A program made the translations under genes and the position numbers. From Hyphomonas sp. (GTDB lineage: Bacteria; Pseudomonadota; Alphaproteobacteria; Caulobacterales; Hyphomonadaceae), in assembly GCA_020638455.1 (NCBI GenBank), contig JACKIK010000004.1, positions 1 through 64,000 on the forward strand: a stretch of 64,000 nt of DNA, given 5' to 3'. The notes beneath the pieces are model-generated. The model searched no databases and had not been told where the DNA came from. It saw only the letters and a program-made list of their open reading frames with translations. Numbering within the stretch: position 1 is the first letter of the stretch; each line of letters starts with the position of its first letter. Below, piece by piece: positions 1 through 8,270 of this stretch.

Positions 1-467
1 ATGAAGCGGTGCGCGCTGGCTTCAGCGGAATGATTACCACGCGCCATCGGGAAATCGTCCGTGGGCGCCGATTCATCCAGCCAGACATCCCCGCCATCGG
101 AATAGAGCATGACGACCGACTCCTGGATGAAGCGAAGGGCGCCCGCGGCCAGGGCCGCATCGACGAGCGTGGCGGACCCTTCGGTCCGGATCCGGTCATT
201 CATCTCCCAGGCCATGGGTCTCATGAAGTCGGAATTGGGTGGGATGGCCGTTGCGAGGTTCACGACGGCCTCGTGTCCCCGGATGGCCGTCTCCAGCCCG
301 GCCCGGTCGAACAGCGACACCTGGACAGGCTGGGCACCAAGCCGGGTGACGCGCGCAGCTTTTTCCTCCGACCGGACGAGCACGCTTACCTCGTGCCCCG
401 CCATGAGCAGGGCAGTCAGCGCATGGCGCCCGATCGCGCCTGTTCCGCCGGTCAGGAAAACCCTCAT
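1..467 (-). CDS. NAD(P)-dependent epimerase/dehydratase, partial
   Basis: The visible 155 residues are the N-terminal part of an extended short-chain dehydrogenase/epimerase; the gene runs off the left edge. Residues 1-12 (MRVFLTGGTGAI) form the first beta strand and the TGGTGAIG dinucleotide-binding loop (TGxxGxxG). Further on come VVNLATAIPP and a stretch around IQESVVMLY, where these enzymes carry catalytic Ser and later Tyr-x-x-x-Lys; the Tyr/Lys lie beyond the window. Binding of NAD(P) is family knowledge; the substrate cannot be told. It is transcribed away from the small membrane protein gene to its right. Confidence 0.8.
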   Translation of the reverse strand, partial: MRVFLTGGTGAIGRHALTALLMAGHEVSVLVRSEEKAARVTRLGAQPVQVSLFDRAGLETAIRGHEAVVNLATAIPPNSDFMRPMAWEMNDRIRTEGSATLVDAALAAGALRFIQESVVMLYSDGGDVWLDESAPTDDFPMARGNHSAEASAHRF

Positions 468-515
468 GGCACGATCTAACCCTCAATAGCCCAAGAACGA
501 AGCTGCCAACGATTC

Positions 516-869
516 CTACAGATTGGCGACGAGGGTCGCCGCCGCGATGATGACGGCAAAGATCATCCAGCCGAAATGCCGTCCGCCGCTGACCAGGAAG
601 TTCCCGGCAACCCCATACAGGATCGGCGAGCACGCAAGTGGAACCGCCCAGGACAGGTCCTCGCGCGGGACCAGCCAGGGCGAGACGGCGATAAACGCGC
701 CAATCATTGCCCAGGTCACCGTACTGTATTGCCAGATCATACCGACAAAGCCCTTTGCCCACTTGTGCGTATACGCGGCCGGACCGATCAGCTTGGCCTG
801 ACCAAGATAGCCGTGAACAATCGCCGCGATCACGCAGGCCACGCCGATAGGCATCAATAGGTACTGCAT
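516..869 (-). CDS. small four-helix membrane protein
   Basis: A 117-residue, mostly hydrophobic protein with about four membrane segments (near residues 2-22, 45-65, 72-92 and 98-116). I chose the ATG at 869 because a GGAGG lies five bases before it (875-879); the more upstream in-frame ATG at 881 has no such site and overlaps an inverted repeat. It faces a TetR-type regulator across a short gap holding two matching operators, so it is probably the regulator's target. No family was recognised; function unknown. Confidence 0.7.
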   Translation of the reverse strand: MQYLLMPIGVACVIAAIVHGYLGQAKLIGPAAYTHKWAKGFVGMIWQYSTVTWAMIGAFIAVSPWLVPREDLSWAVPLACSPILYGVAGNFLVSGGRHFGWMIFAVIIAAATLVANL

Positions 870-879
870 TAGCTCCTCC

Positions 880-893
880 ATACATTAGTGTAC
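880..893. promoter_or_regulatory. TetR-type operator copy 1
   Basis: ATACA-TTAG-TGTAC, an almost perfect inverted repeat with a four-base spacer. It lies just upstream of the ribosome-binding site of the minus-strand membrane protein gene. The same arrangement recurs exactly 42 bp to the right, about four helical turns, in front of the TetR gene. Seen in sequence; its role as operator is inferred. Confidence 0.55.
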
Positions 894-921
894 GGCGTTG
901 CACTTTCCGACGAACAAGTCA

Positions 922-935
922 ATACAGTTGTGTAT
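922..935. promoter_or_regulatory. TetR-type operator copy 2
   Basis: ATACA-GTTG-TGTAT, a perfect inverted repeat with a four-base spacer. It overlaps the proposed start codon of the TetR gene (934-936), so a bound repressor would cover the start of its own gene. It pairs with the copy at 880-893. Confidence 0.55.
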
Positions 936-1479
936 GGAACAAACCGGATCACTGACCGCTGACAGCTGGTTGAATGCAGGCCTCGTCGCGCTGGCCGAAG
1001 GCGGCCCCTCCCTGCTCAAGGCAGACGTACTCGCTCGCCGGCTCGGCGTCTCACGCGGTAGCTTCTACTGGCACTTCCGCGATGTGGCAGACTTTCAGGA
1101 CGCCCTGCTTGGGCGCTGGGCGGAGCTTGCCGTCGAAACACCGATTGCGCTGGCTAATGCGGAAACTCTGGAACGACCCGCAGAAACTCTAGCAAATCTG
1201 ATCGAACAGGCGATGAGTGCCCCGATCCGTCTCGAAGCTGCTGTATCGGCCTGGGCCGTCCAGTCGACTACCGTTCAGCGAGCAGTTCGCAAGATCAACC
1301 GGCGCCGTATCGACCTCTTGACTGACCTGCTGAAAGCCATCGGGTACCAAGAGCCCGTGGCAAAAGCCCGCGCCCGTCTACTGTGCGCAGTTTATCTTGG
1401 TCGAACCCATCTTGCCGCAAAAGAGTTTGGGGCAGAAGAGCGCCATGAACTGATCAATACGTTCGCAGGGAACGGATAG
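934..1479 (+). CDS. TetR family transcriptional regulator
   Basis: A 181-residue DNA-binding repressor. About residues 10-55 form the TetR helix-turn-helix, with the typical text ADVLARRLGVSRGSFYWHF; the rest is a helical ligand-binding and dimer domain of normal length. The start is the ATG at 934; a TTG at 898 is in frame but would add an unusual tail. No good Shine-Dalgarno is visible for either. The gene is divergent from the small membrane protein at 516-869, and the paired inverted repeats between them suggest autoregulation and control of that neighbour. Ligand unknown. Confidence 0.88.
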   Translation: MEQTGSLTADSWLNAGLVALAEGGPSLLKADVLARRLGVSRGSFYWHFRDVADFQDALLGRWAELAVETPIALANAETLERPAETLANLIEQAMSAPIRLEAAVSAWAVQSTTVQRAVRKINRRRIDLLTDLLKAIGYQEPVAKARARLLCAVYLGRTHLAAKEFGAEERHELINTFAGNG

Positions 1480-1611
1480 CTGCCGGGTCAATTATCGTCA
1501 AATCAGTGTTAGCGAGCAGGTGACCCAGCCCCCGGAATTCCGGCCATAAATTTGAAGATTCTCTCGATCAGTCTCGGCATACCGCTCGAAAGTGAGGTTC
1601 TCGAGGAGAGC

Positions 1612-1755
1612 CAAAAGAAGTTCTTCCGGATCTACCAAGAAGAAGGCCTTGCCGTGAAACGCCGGCGCGGCCGGAAGCGGGTCATTGGCACCCGCACGCC
1701 CATGGAAATCCCGGATGGGCCGAGCCTGAGATGGAGCCTCGACTTTGTCTCCGAT
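1612..1755 (+). pseudogene. IS3-family transposase (OrfB) remnant
   Basis: The translation from about 1612 contains EEGLAVKRRRGRKRV, GTRTPMEIPDGP and LRWSLDFVSD, text characteristic of the HTH-to-integrase junction of IS3-group OrfB transposases, where it is followed by the DDE catalytic core. Here the similarity stops right after FVSD. The catalytic domain is missing and no inverted repeats could be placed, so this is a short fossil of about 48 codons. The rest of the stretch 1480-1834 holds nothing else I can support. Confidence 0.7.
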
Positions 1756-1834
1756 GGTGAAGCCGGAATCTTGGATGAAGAAAATGTGAACCATCACGCC
1801 GGCATCAGCGCCCGAGACTGCCCTAGAAATCCGA

Positions 1835-2107
1835 CTATCCGCGACCGAGGATATCTGACCGCACCTTCGCGGCGACAGGAACCACTATGTGGATCATGGA
1901 TATCACCATCGGCGGGACTGTTACGGCTGTGGTCGCGAGGATTGGCCAGTTCTTCACGAAGGGGTGGGCGGCAAACAGGAGAAGATTCAGCACAATATAA
2001 GCACCCACGGAGGTCAGCCCGTAAAAGGCGAGCTGAGCGAACAGGTACCAGCGTTTCCCTCGTACTGGATCTTGCGTATCTACGGTGGGGTCACGTTCGC
2101 CGATCAC
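1835..2107 (-). CDS. small membrane protein
   Basis: A 90-residue protein with a charged N-terminus (about 20 residues) and two to three hydrophobic segments (near residues 22-48, 55-75 and possibly to 82). It starts with GTG at 2107 behind a GAGGGGG site. It lies 12 bp downstream of the hydrolase gene on the same strand, so the two are probably one transcript. No family recognised and no catalytic motif visible. Confidence 0.6.
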   Translation of the reverse strand: MIGERDPTVDTQDPVRGKRWYLFAQLAFYGLTSVGAYIVLNLLLFAAHPFVKNWPILATTAVTVPPMVISMIHIVVPVAAKVRSDILGRG

Positions 2108-2119
2108 GGCGGCGCCCCC

Positions 2120-2836
2120 TCAGTTAGACCTGCACTGTTCGTCCAAAAACGCTGCGATGGCCGCGCGAGCGCCAACCGCCGAAGCCGGCGAGTAGCACAG
2201 CCGCGCAGTCGGATCGCTTCCGGCGTCAGGATTGTCAAAGGCATGGTGGGTCTGGCTATATAGTACAAAGCGCACATCGTTGCCGGCGGCATCCATTTCG
2301 CTAATCAGATCGGCGATCACCGACATTGGTGAGACCTGATCCTGGGTTCCCTGCAATATCAGGACAGGCGGAGCAATCTTCGCGGCCATGCCCTCGACGG
2401 CGGTCTTCAGAAGCGCCGAACAAAGAATGATACCGTCAACTCTTGCTCCACAGCGCCCATAATCGAGCGCCACCATGCCACCGGCGCTGAAGCCAAGGCA
2501 GAAGACCGGGGTACCGTGAGGCACCTCTTGTTTCAGCGCTTCAACGCAGGCGTGGAGCGCCGCTGTGCCTTCGATCCGGTGGTCCATCAAATGCTTCACC
2601 ATCGGTCCGACCTCGTCAGGGCGTGTTGGATTGAATCCGTCCCCATAAAGATCAGATATCACAACCGAGCAGCCAAGGCTGACAAGATGGGCGGCGTGAT
2701 CATTCGCCAGAGGGCTCTGCCCGCGCCAGTCCGGCAGCAGAACGACGGCAGCCATCGGAGTTGCCGTCGGCGCCCGACGAATGGATCCGATATAGGTGCG
2801 ACCGTCCGCAACATAAGAAAATTTCTGAGATTTCAT
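2120..2836 (-). CDS. dienelactone hydrolase-like alpha/beta hydrolase
   Basis: A 238-residue alpha/beta hydrolase of the dienelactone hydrolase superfamily. Visible: an early VVLLPDWRG strand-loop (oxyanion region), the nucleophile elbow GFSAGG near residue 117, a QGTQDQVSP strand that would carry the catalytic Asp, and a final THHAF with the catalytic His. True dienelactone hydrolases use Cys in the elbow; this one has Ser, so a Ser-His-Asp esterase or lipase-like activity is more likely. The start at 2836 has an AAGGGGG site; an in-frame ATG 27 bp upstream is less well placed. Cytoplasmic, no signal peptide. Operon with the small membrane protein. Confidence 0.85.
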   Translation of the reverse strand: MKSQKFSYVADGRTYIGSIRRAPTATPMAAVVLLPDWRGQSPLANDHAAHLVSLGCSVVISDLYGDGFNPTRPDEVGPMVKHLMDHRIEGTAALHACVEALKQEVPHGTPVFCLGFSAGGMVALDYGRCGARVDGIILCSALLKTAVEGMAAKIAPPVLILQGTQDQVSPMSVIADLISEMDAAGNDVRFVLYSQTHHAFDNPDAGSDPTARLCYSPASAVGARAAIAAFLDEQCRSN

Positions 2837-3144
2837 ACATGGGCCCCCTTCTCGAGTTGGCATTGCTCCCGTGCGTCCGTAGCTTGAGGATTGTCAGCGA
2901 TATAGTGAAGCCGACCGACAAATTGAATACCAAGCCGAGGGATCGCAATACTATTCCGAAATGGTCACGACCCACTGGGCAGAGCGTCTTCTAATTCGCC
3001 GCTGGCTGAGAACGGTTTTTCCCCTGAGGCGCTGTTGCAACAGGGCTAAGCTCTGGCGGTCGCTTTTTGCCGGCATTTGAAAGGCGCGCTTCGATGGATC
3101 ATCCAGGAAAGTGCGAAAAATAGGCGTGAAAGGAGGTTGAAAGA
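2837..3144. other. intergenic stretch with no supported gene
   Basis: About 300 bp between divergent genes. It should contain the promoters of the hydrolase (minus) and the GNAT gene (plus). A GCGCTGTTGCAACAGG string near 3028-3045 recalls the ends of some insertion sequences, but no matching second end or transposase text was found. Confidence 0.4.
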
Positions 3145-3579
3145 ATGCACGTCCGACCACTTGAAAGAATTGATCGCCTAGGGTGGGAGCGGCTTTGGAG
3201 AGGCTATCTTGCCTTCTATCAGGCCAATGTTCCGGAATCTGTTTTCGATGTGACATTTGAGCGGCTGCTGACCGATGAGGCGTATGAGCCGAACGCTCTC
3301 GTGGCCGTCCGGAACGGTAGCCTCGTCGGTCTGGTGCATTTTCTTGAGCATCGCCACTGCTGGAAGACCGAGAACGTTATCTATCTGCAGGACCTGTTTG
3401 CAGCGCCTACCGCCAGAGGCTTGGGCGTTGGTCGCGCGTTGATTGAGGCTGTCTACGACATCGCTGACCAGACGGCCGCCGGCACCGTGTACTGGACCAC
3501 CGAAAACACCAATGAGACTGCGATGAGGCTCTACGACAAACTCGCAACCCGCACGAAGTTTATCAAATATCAGAGATAA
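3145..3579 (+). CDS. GNAT family N-acetyltransferase
   Basis: A 144-residue single-domain GNAT acetyltransferase that would move an acetyl group from acetyl-CoA to an amine. The acetyl-CoA loop is clear: YLQDLFAAPTARGLGVGRALI, with the R-G-x-G-x-G/A core near residue 92, followed by the helix and the TTENTNETAMRLYDKL region typical of motif B. A strong AAGGAGG site lies eight bases before the ATG. It stands alone between two intergenic gaps; substrate unknown. Confidence 0.88.
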   Translation: MHVRPLERIDRLGWERLWRGYLAFYQANVPESVFDVTFERLLTDEAYEPNALVAVRNGSLVGLVHFLEHRHCWKTENVIYLQDLFAAPTARGLGVGRALIEAVYDIADQTAAGTVYWTTENTNETAMRLYDKLATRTKFIKYQR

Positions 3580-3647
3580 TCCCGGCGATTGAGAAGCCCG
3601 GCAAGTTTATGAAAGTGCTAAGTCATCGGCGGGGTTAGCTTTGCCTT

Positions 3648-4238
3648 ATGAACTTGGAACTGCATCGGGGTCCGATCCGCATGCCTACACTCCCGCGAAG
3701 CCTCCATCCGACGAAATCTTCTGGTCTGGCGGTAGCTGTCTGCATTGTTCCTGCGAATGGCGCTGTTGCTCCAGAAGCAACGAAGCGCTTCCAGATCAAG
3801 TCTGGTTTTGACATCGTAGACGCACTGGAACTCTATTCGCGCGCATCAGCGGCGCGAGGGACCGAAGCATTCATCGGCCGTTATGCGAGCAAAACCGACT
3901 TTCATCTGGTGACATTGAGTTCGTCACCGGTGAGATTCAACGAAGAGCCTCGCGCGGCATTCGATGCGCAATTCGTTTCCCATCCGGACTATCGATCCAT
4001 CGTCCGGCAGGGTCGAACTGGCAATGATTTCGCAGTGGTGGACTATGACGTCCATTTAAATCCCGATCGATCCGCACGCGAGGGTGGAAGAGACTTCGCC
4101 CCATCTAGCGAGACGTACCGCACGCCCACTTCCGGCATTACTGTTTTTGAAAGCGGGCGCGTGAGGGAGAAAATCATTCACTCAGATACAGACGCCATTC
4201 GGACAAATAGCGCCAAAGTCGAGCACATTGAAAAATGA
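3648..4238 (+). CDS. putative exported SnoaL/NTF2-like protein
   Basis: A 196-residue protein. After a basic, moderately hydrophobic N-terminus (to about residue 40, possibly a signal peptide; ATG at 3681 is an alternative start) comes an alpha/beta region with VDALELYSRASAARG and FIGRYASKTDFHLVT, which looks like a SnoaL/NTF2-type cone fold. Assignment rests on pattern only. The stop overlaps the start of the next gene by four bases (ATGA), so the two are translationally coupled. Confidence 0.5.
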   Translation: MNLELHRGPIRMPTLPRSLHPTKSSGLAVAVCIVPANGAVAPEATKRFQIKSGFDIVDALELYSRASAARGTEAFIGRYASKTDFHLVTLSSSPVRFNEEPRAAFDAQFVSHPDYRSIVRQGRTGNDFAVVDYDVHLNPDRSAREGGRDFAPSSETYRTPTSGITVFESGRVREKIIHSDTDAIRTNSAKVEHIEK

Positions 4239-4627
4239 CGATTTGGCGGTTCACCGTATTGTTCGTTGGCGGTGTAAGCGCCGCAATTGGCGTTGTCATA
4301 TTCAATGCGCCGCAAGCTTTTTATGATGCAGTCCCGGGCCTCGATCTCATGGGCCCCTATAATGTGCACTTCATTCGGGACGTCTCTCTCGCCTATCTCG
4401 CAAGTGGGGCTATGCTCATCGCTGGTGGAGTGCTGCTAGACCGCCGACTTGCTCTGGCGGGCACTCTCTGGTTCGTTTTACATGCTCTGTTTCACTGGCA
4501 AATTTGGCTGCACCGCGGATTGCCATTCGACTATATCTTCTGGTTCGATCTCTTTGCCGTCATTATTCCGAGCTTTCTTGCGTTGTTGGCGAGTCTCAGG
4601 CTTCTGCCGAACGAGATTTTAGACTGA
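4235..4627 (+). CDS. four-helix integral membrane protein
   Basis: A 130-residue protein with four predicted membrane helices (near residues 5-24, 48-68, 74-92, 100-122) and conserved-looking polar spots HFIRDV and HALFHWQIWLH inside or between helices, the pattern of a small DUF family. Translation is coupled to the SnoaL-like gene by an ATGA overlap. Function unknown. The next 180 bp hold no gene I can support. Confidence 0.65.
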   Translation: MTIWRFTVLFVGGVSAAIGVVIFNAPQAFYDAVPGLDLMGPYNVHFIRDVSLAYLASGAMLIAGGVLLDRRLALAGTLWFVLHALFHWQIWLHRGLPFDYIFWFDLFAVIIPSFLALLASLRLLPNEILD

Positions 4628-4808
4628 TGCGAGTGTCAACCAATCTAACCCGCAGGCGACTCACTATGAGCCTGCGCATGCGGGCATTGCATGCCTCAAT
4701 TCTACGCGACGGGGCACTACGCACAATCATTGGAGAAAGGTGGCCTCGAGCACATCGATTCAACACTGATCTTCCACTGTCTCGACCAGGCATAACGGAG
4801 AAGTATCC

Positions 4809-5171
4809 ATGGAAGTTCCAACAAAGATCGCTTGGGCATTACTCGCGTTGCTTCATGTGACGCCGGCCGCGATCGTGTTTGCGCCTGGATTGGTCAAGCG
4901 GCTGTACGGCGTCCCGCCGGGTGGCGAGATCGGAATACTGCTCGCGCATCGCGGCGCACTCTTTCTCGCCGTCTGTATCACTGCAGTTTATGCGTTCGTT
5001 GATCCCGACGTCCGGCGACTCGCGAGTCTGATCTTGCTTGTCAGCGTGGTAGGTTTTTTGGTGCTCTATATGCGTGCTGGCAAGCCGGCTGGCGAACTCA
5101 GAAAGATCGCCAGCGCCGACCTTGCGGGCCTGCTCCCACTTGGCTGGGTAACCCTCAATGCGTGGCGCTAA
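4809..5171 (+). CDS. four-helix integral membrane protein
   Basis: A 120-residue hydrophobic protein with four helices (about residues 6-26, 42-62, 70-88, 99-117). A CGGAGAAG site precedes the ATG. It converges on the DUF4345-like gene, overlapping it by four bases at the stop codons. Its size and topology match the other small membrane proteins in this stretch, but no sequence family was recognised. Confidence 0.65.
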   Translation: MEVPTKIAWALLALLHVTPAAIVFAPGLVKRLYGVPPGGEIGILLAHRGALFLAVCITAVYAFVDPDVRRLASLILLVSVVGFLVLYMRAGKPAGELRKIASADLAGLLPLGWVTLNAWR

Positions 5172-5551
5172 AGAATCGTCATAGCGATGCCGGAAACCCA
5201 AAAGAGGAGCGCAAATCCGGAGAACTCCAGCCCAAGATAGAAGGCCGGTTTACGACCGATAGAGCCGTCCAGTGCTGCTGAAAGAACCCTGCCTGCCGCC
5301 ATTCCGCCAAGCGCGACCGCAACGGTCAAAGATACGCCTGCCCTAAGTTCAGGCATAAGGGTCGCTACAACTAGCACACCCGCCATGGCCATACCAAAGC
5401 CTCCATAGATAGCGCGCACCTCGTTGCGGCCATCGCGGCCTAGTTCGTTGATGCCAAACTGCGCTGTCGTCAGCAGCGGCGCGACAATACTGGAAATTCC
5501 CATAACGGCGAAGAGTATAGCGATAAGGATCAATACGGCGGGCTCGGCCAT
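5168..5551 (-). CDS. DUF4345-like membrane protein
   Basis: A 127-residue, four-helix membrane protein. The text NEVRAIYGGFGMAMAG followed by a GGMAAGRVLSAALDG loop is typical of DUF4345 proteins. The start at 5551 is supported by CGGAG seven bases upstream; an extended reading to 5584 lacks a site. It is divergent from the AraC-type regulator with a 35 bp gap, so it is a likely target of it. Function of the family unknown to me. Confidence 0.75.
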   Translation of the reverse strand: MAEPAVLILIAILFAVMGISSIVAPLLTTAQFGINELGRDGRNEVRAIYGGFGMAMAGVLVVATLMPELRAGVSLTVAVALGGMAAGRVLSAALDGSIGRKPAFYLGLEFSGFALLFWVSGIAMTIL

Positions 5552-5586
5552 AGTCAGTCTCCGGTTCAAGCGGTAAGGTAGCACCC

Positions 5587-6399
5587 ATGAAGACTCGCCG
5601 CTTTCAGGAACTTGCCGCCGTAGGTCGAGCGCCCGTCAGTACCAGGATCCTGCTTACTGGTGCGCGGTCGGCGTTCATTGGTCCCAATCTCATCGATGAA
5701 CCTCATCGAACGGCCGTTGCAACGATAATTATTGGACTCGACGGGGACGTCGCGCTGCGCAGGATCGGAAGTATCGAGAACGGCTTACGACCATGCCCAG
5801 TTATGGTCATTCCACCAGATACAGTTTGTGAGATGGATGCCAGCGGTGACATTGCAGTTCTATTTGCGGACGCACTAACGGATGACTGCTCCGAAATCGA
5901 TGCGCGCGAGCTGACGAGCAGAATAGATCCATTGCGCACGAAGCTGAGACTCGGCCCGGGCGATATCGCCCCTGATGCGTATTTGCGGAATGTGTTCTCA
6001 GAAATGGGAGTGGTGTCCCGGACCGCCGCGAGGCAGGAGATTGCACGTGTAGTAGCTGCATTGGGGCGGTGGCCGGAAGAGTTTCCAACCGTAGAGCAGG
6101 CAGCACAGCTTGCTGGACTCTCGCCAATGCGCTTTCAGCACGTTTTTACGGAGACTGTCGGGCTTTCATTTCGGCGTTACCGTCAATGGCGGCGCATGGG
6201 ACGGGTCATTCGCGCGATCGCAAAGGGCGAAAATCTCACTGCCGCTGCTTACACTGCGGGGTTTTCGAATAGCGCGCATCTTTCAACGGCGTTTAAGGCG
6301 ATGTTCGGGCTTCGCCCATCCGCCCTGCTTTCAAGTCAAGTCAAGTTTTTTCTTGCTGACACTGAATTCGGCGGCGATGCTTATGATGGCCAAAAATGA
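5587..6399 (+). CDS. AraC family transcriptional regulator
   Basis: A 270-residue regulator with a C-terminal double helix-turn-helix (about residues 165-255): PTVEQAAQLAGLSPMRFQHVF is the first, and LTAAAYTAGFSNSAHLSTAFK with the closing FGLRPSAL the second, both diagnostic of AraC/XylS. The N-terminal 150 residues are a sensor part with no recognised ligand family. Divergent from the DUF4345-like gene, which it probably controls. Confidence 0.9.
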   Translation: MKTRRFQELAAVGRAPVSTRILLTGARSAFIGPNLIDEPHRTAVATIIIGLDGDVALRRIGSIENGLRPCPVMVIPPDTVCEMDASGDIAVLFADALTDDCSEIDARELTSRIDPLRTKLRLGPGDIAPDAYLRNVFSEMGVVSRTAARQEIARVVAALGRWPEEFPTVEQAAQLAGLSPMRFQHVFTETVGLSFRRYRQWRRMGRVIRAIAKGENLTAAAYTAGFSNSAHLSTAFKAMFGLRPSALLSSQVKFFLADTEFGGDAYDGQK

Positions 6400-6558
6400 T
6401 GGTGAGACCCAATTGTAATCGGCCCCTCCACCAGTCGTTTGTGTGACAAAAGTCAGTCATTCGCCACACCCTTTGATACGACTATTTGGGCTGATTGTAT
6501 TGAAGAAGTCGCCTTTACTTCAATCATTGTTTTGAGCCTGGATTATTCCTATCCTTTC
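6400..6558. other. intergenic, no feature seen
   Basis: AT-richer DNA between the AraC gene and the transposase remnant. No coding region, hairpin with T-run or clear inverted repeat was found. Confidence 0.4.
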
Positions 6559-7095
6559 TCAGGCCCGCGCCGGGACAAGTTTGGCGAGTTTGAATAGGTT
6601 CTGGGCGGCTGCGGCGAACCGGAACTCGTCGCGAGCGCCGTCTGAGCCTCAGAGACGTAGCTTGGTCATTCCGCGGAAGAGTTTGAGGTGGGCAAGCAGC
6701 ATTTCGACTTTCTTCCGTTTACGGCGGGAGTCGGCATAGTCCTCGGTCATCGCAATGTCCCGTGCCATATCACCTGCGCCGTCTTCGATTGAGCGGATGA
6801 TCTTGCGATGGGCATGTCCTGGGCAGCACCTCTGCTTGAGCGAGCAGGCGTCTCAGTCGGCTTTCCTGGCACGATACCGCCCGAAGCCATCCTTTCCGAC
6901 GTCGCTTTGCAACGTCGTAAGGGCGCGGCTTCCGGGACGTGGTAGGTAGCCGGTCGGGCGCGGATAACGATCCGCCTCAAGATCATAGGTAAAGTCGGAA
7001 CGTGAGATGGATCCGTCCTAACCCTCGCTCTCGTCGAACACCAGGATGTGCAGCCCGATCCATTTGCAAAGCCCACGCCACAACCGGATGCCGAA
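6559..7095 (-). pseudogene. IS1182-type transposase remnant with in-frame stops
   Basis: Read in one frame on the minus strand, this gives HILVFDESEG-stop-DGSISRSDFTYDLE, then DACSLKQRCCPGHAHRKI, then RKRKKVEMLLAHLKLFRG, then DGARDEFRFAAAAQNL to the natural stop at 6559-6561. These are the C-terminal landmarks of IS1182-type (DDE) transposases, including the CxxK-x-CC cluster. In-frame stops interrupt it at 7018-7020, 6853-6855 and 6649-6651. The N-terminal half is missing or scrambled, so the element is dead. The upper boundary is approximate. Confidence 0.8.
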
Positions 7096-7705
7096 GCAAC
7101 AGCCCCCCCTTCCGCTTACGGATCTTCTGTTCGGGTCAGATCGCAGATCGTCCCCCCGTGCCGCAACGTCGGTGATCTGCCCTAGAGAAACTGGTCCGAA
7201 GTCTGACTCAGGTTTGGATTCGAAAAGGCCAAGAATGGACGAAAGAGGCAGGCCAGAAGGTACTACAATGTGGCTTTGGGAAGTGGAGGCCCGATTGAGC
7301 CGGGCGCTGAAACTCCTTGCTTCTGGGAGGAGACAACGGTGTAGGCAGCTGGGATGCTCAACATTGATGAACTTCTCAGAAACGACATCCGGCCTTCCTT
7401 CGTCTGTACCACGAACCCGACAGTTAGTATCTATTAGGCGCGTGACCTCATAAATCGCCTGGTGAATAAATAGATCGGGAGCTGAATATTCCTCGGATCG
7501 GAAATAGTTTGTCGAATACTCAAACCACACTCATAGTTCGTCAAATCAGTCATTCCACCGCCCCAAAAGGACGTGAATGCTGTATACCAACTTTTTCTCA
7601 CTGCACACGGAGCGCACACGAAGACCCATAAGTATTTGATATCTATACTCTTTTACTCCGCTCCATCATCGGCGCAACGGAAAAGCGGTAGTCCGGCATG
7701 CGCGC
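7096..7705. other. unresolved stretch beside the transposase remnant
   Basis: About 600 bp with open reading on both strands (roughly 7046-7453 plus, 7100-7530 minus) but no recognisable protein text, no ribosome-binding sites and no codon pattern like the neighbours. It may be further mobile-element debris. I see no gene that I can support. Confidence 0.35.
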
Positions 7706-8197
7706 TCAGGTCAGCGTGCGGATGCGGTGATAGGCGCGGCCGTGATAGATCAGGCAGTTCCTGTCGTCGGAATGCTCGATATGGATCGCCCGGCACAGGA
7801 ACACGGTGTGGGTGCCGAACTCCACCGCCTGGTCCACTTCGCAATCGAAACTTGCCGCCGTTTCCGCAAGCACGGGGTTGCCGAGATCGCTGACCGTCCA
7901 CACGCCGCTCTCGAACCGTTCCGCCACCGGCCTCGATCCCATGGCGAAGGCGCCGGAAATGTCCTCCTGGTCGCAGGACAGCACGTTCACGCACAGCTTC
8001 CCGTTCGCCTTGATGACCGGATTGGCGCCGGACGCGCGGTTGACGCAGACGATCAGCGAGGGCGGATCGTCCGACACGCTGGTCACGGCGGAAACCGTGA
8101 TGCCGTACTTCCCCGCCTCTCCCTCCGTCGTCAGCACGCACACGGCCGAGCCGAGCTGCGCCATGGCGGCGCGGAAGCGGTCCTGTTCTGTTGGCAT
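7706..8197 (-). CDS. flavin reductase domain protein (FMN-binding split barrel)
   Basis: A 163-residue protein of the HpaC/RutF-type flavin reductase family, which uses NAD(P)H to reduce FMN or FAD, often for a partner monooxygenase. Landmarks: the N-terminal FRAAMAQLGSAVCVLTT strand, GITVSAVTSVSDDPPSLIVCVN (flavin-binding), FCVNVLS-like KLCVNVLSCDQ, and a C-terminal VFLCRAIHIEHSD followed by LIYHGRAYHRI. Length is normal for the family. No monooxygenase lies nearby, so its partner is unknown. It is read towards the mobile-element debris and is 73 bp from moaC. Confidence 0.88.
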   Translation of the reverse strand: MPTEQDRFRAAMAQLGSAVCVLTTEGEAGKYGITVSAVTSVSDDPPSLIVCVNRASGANPVIKANGKLCVNVLSCDQEDISGAFAMGSRPVAERFESGVWTVSDLGNPVLAETAASFDCEVDQAVEFGTHTVFLCRAIHIEHSDDRNCLIYHGRAYHRIRTLT

Positions 8198-8270
8198 TGG
8201 CGGGCTCTCCTGCCCCCTATGTAGGGCGGATCAACCGCCGGGGCCACTCCCGGAGTGATCCTGCCGGTCC

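Noticed and set aside
3028..3047. GCGCTGTTGCAACAGG, like the ends of IS6-type elements
   Set aside because: No matching second end, no target duplication and no transposase nearby.
7018..7530. Minus-strand open frame of 170 codons
   Set aside because: Only its last part matches a transposase; the rest lacks homology text and a ribosome-binding site.
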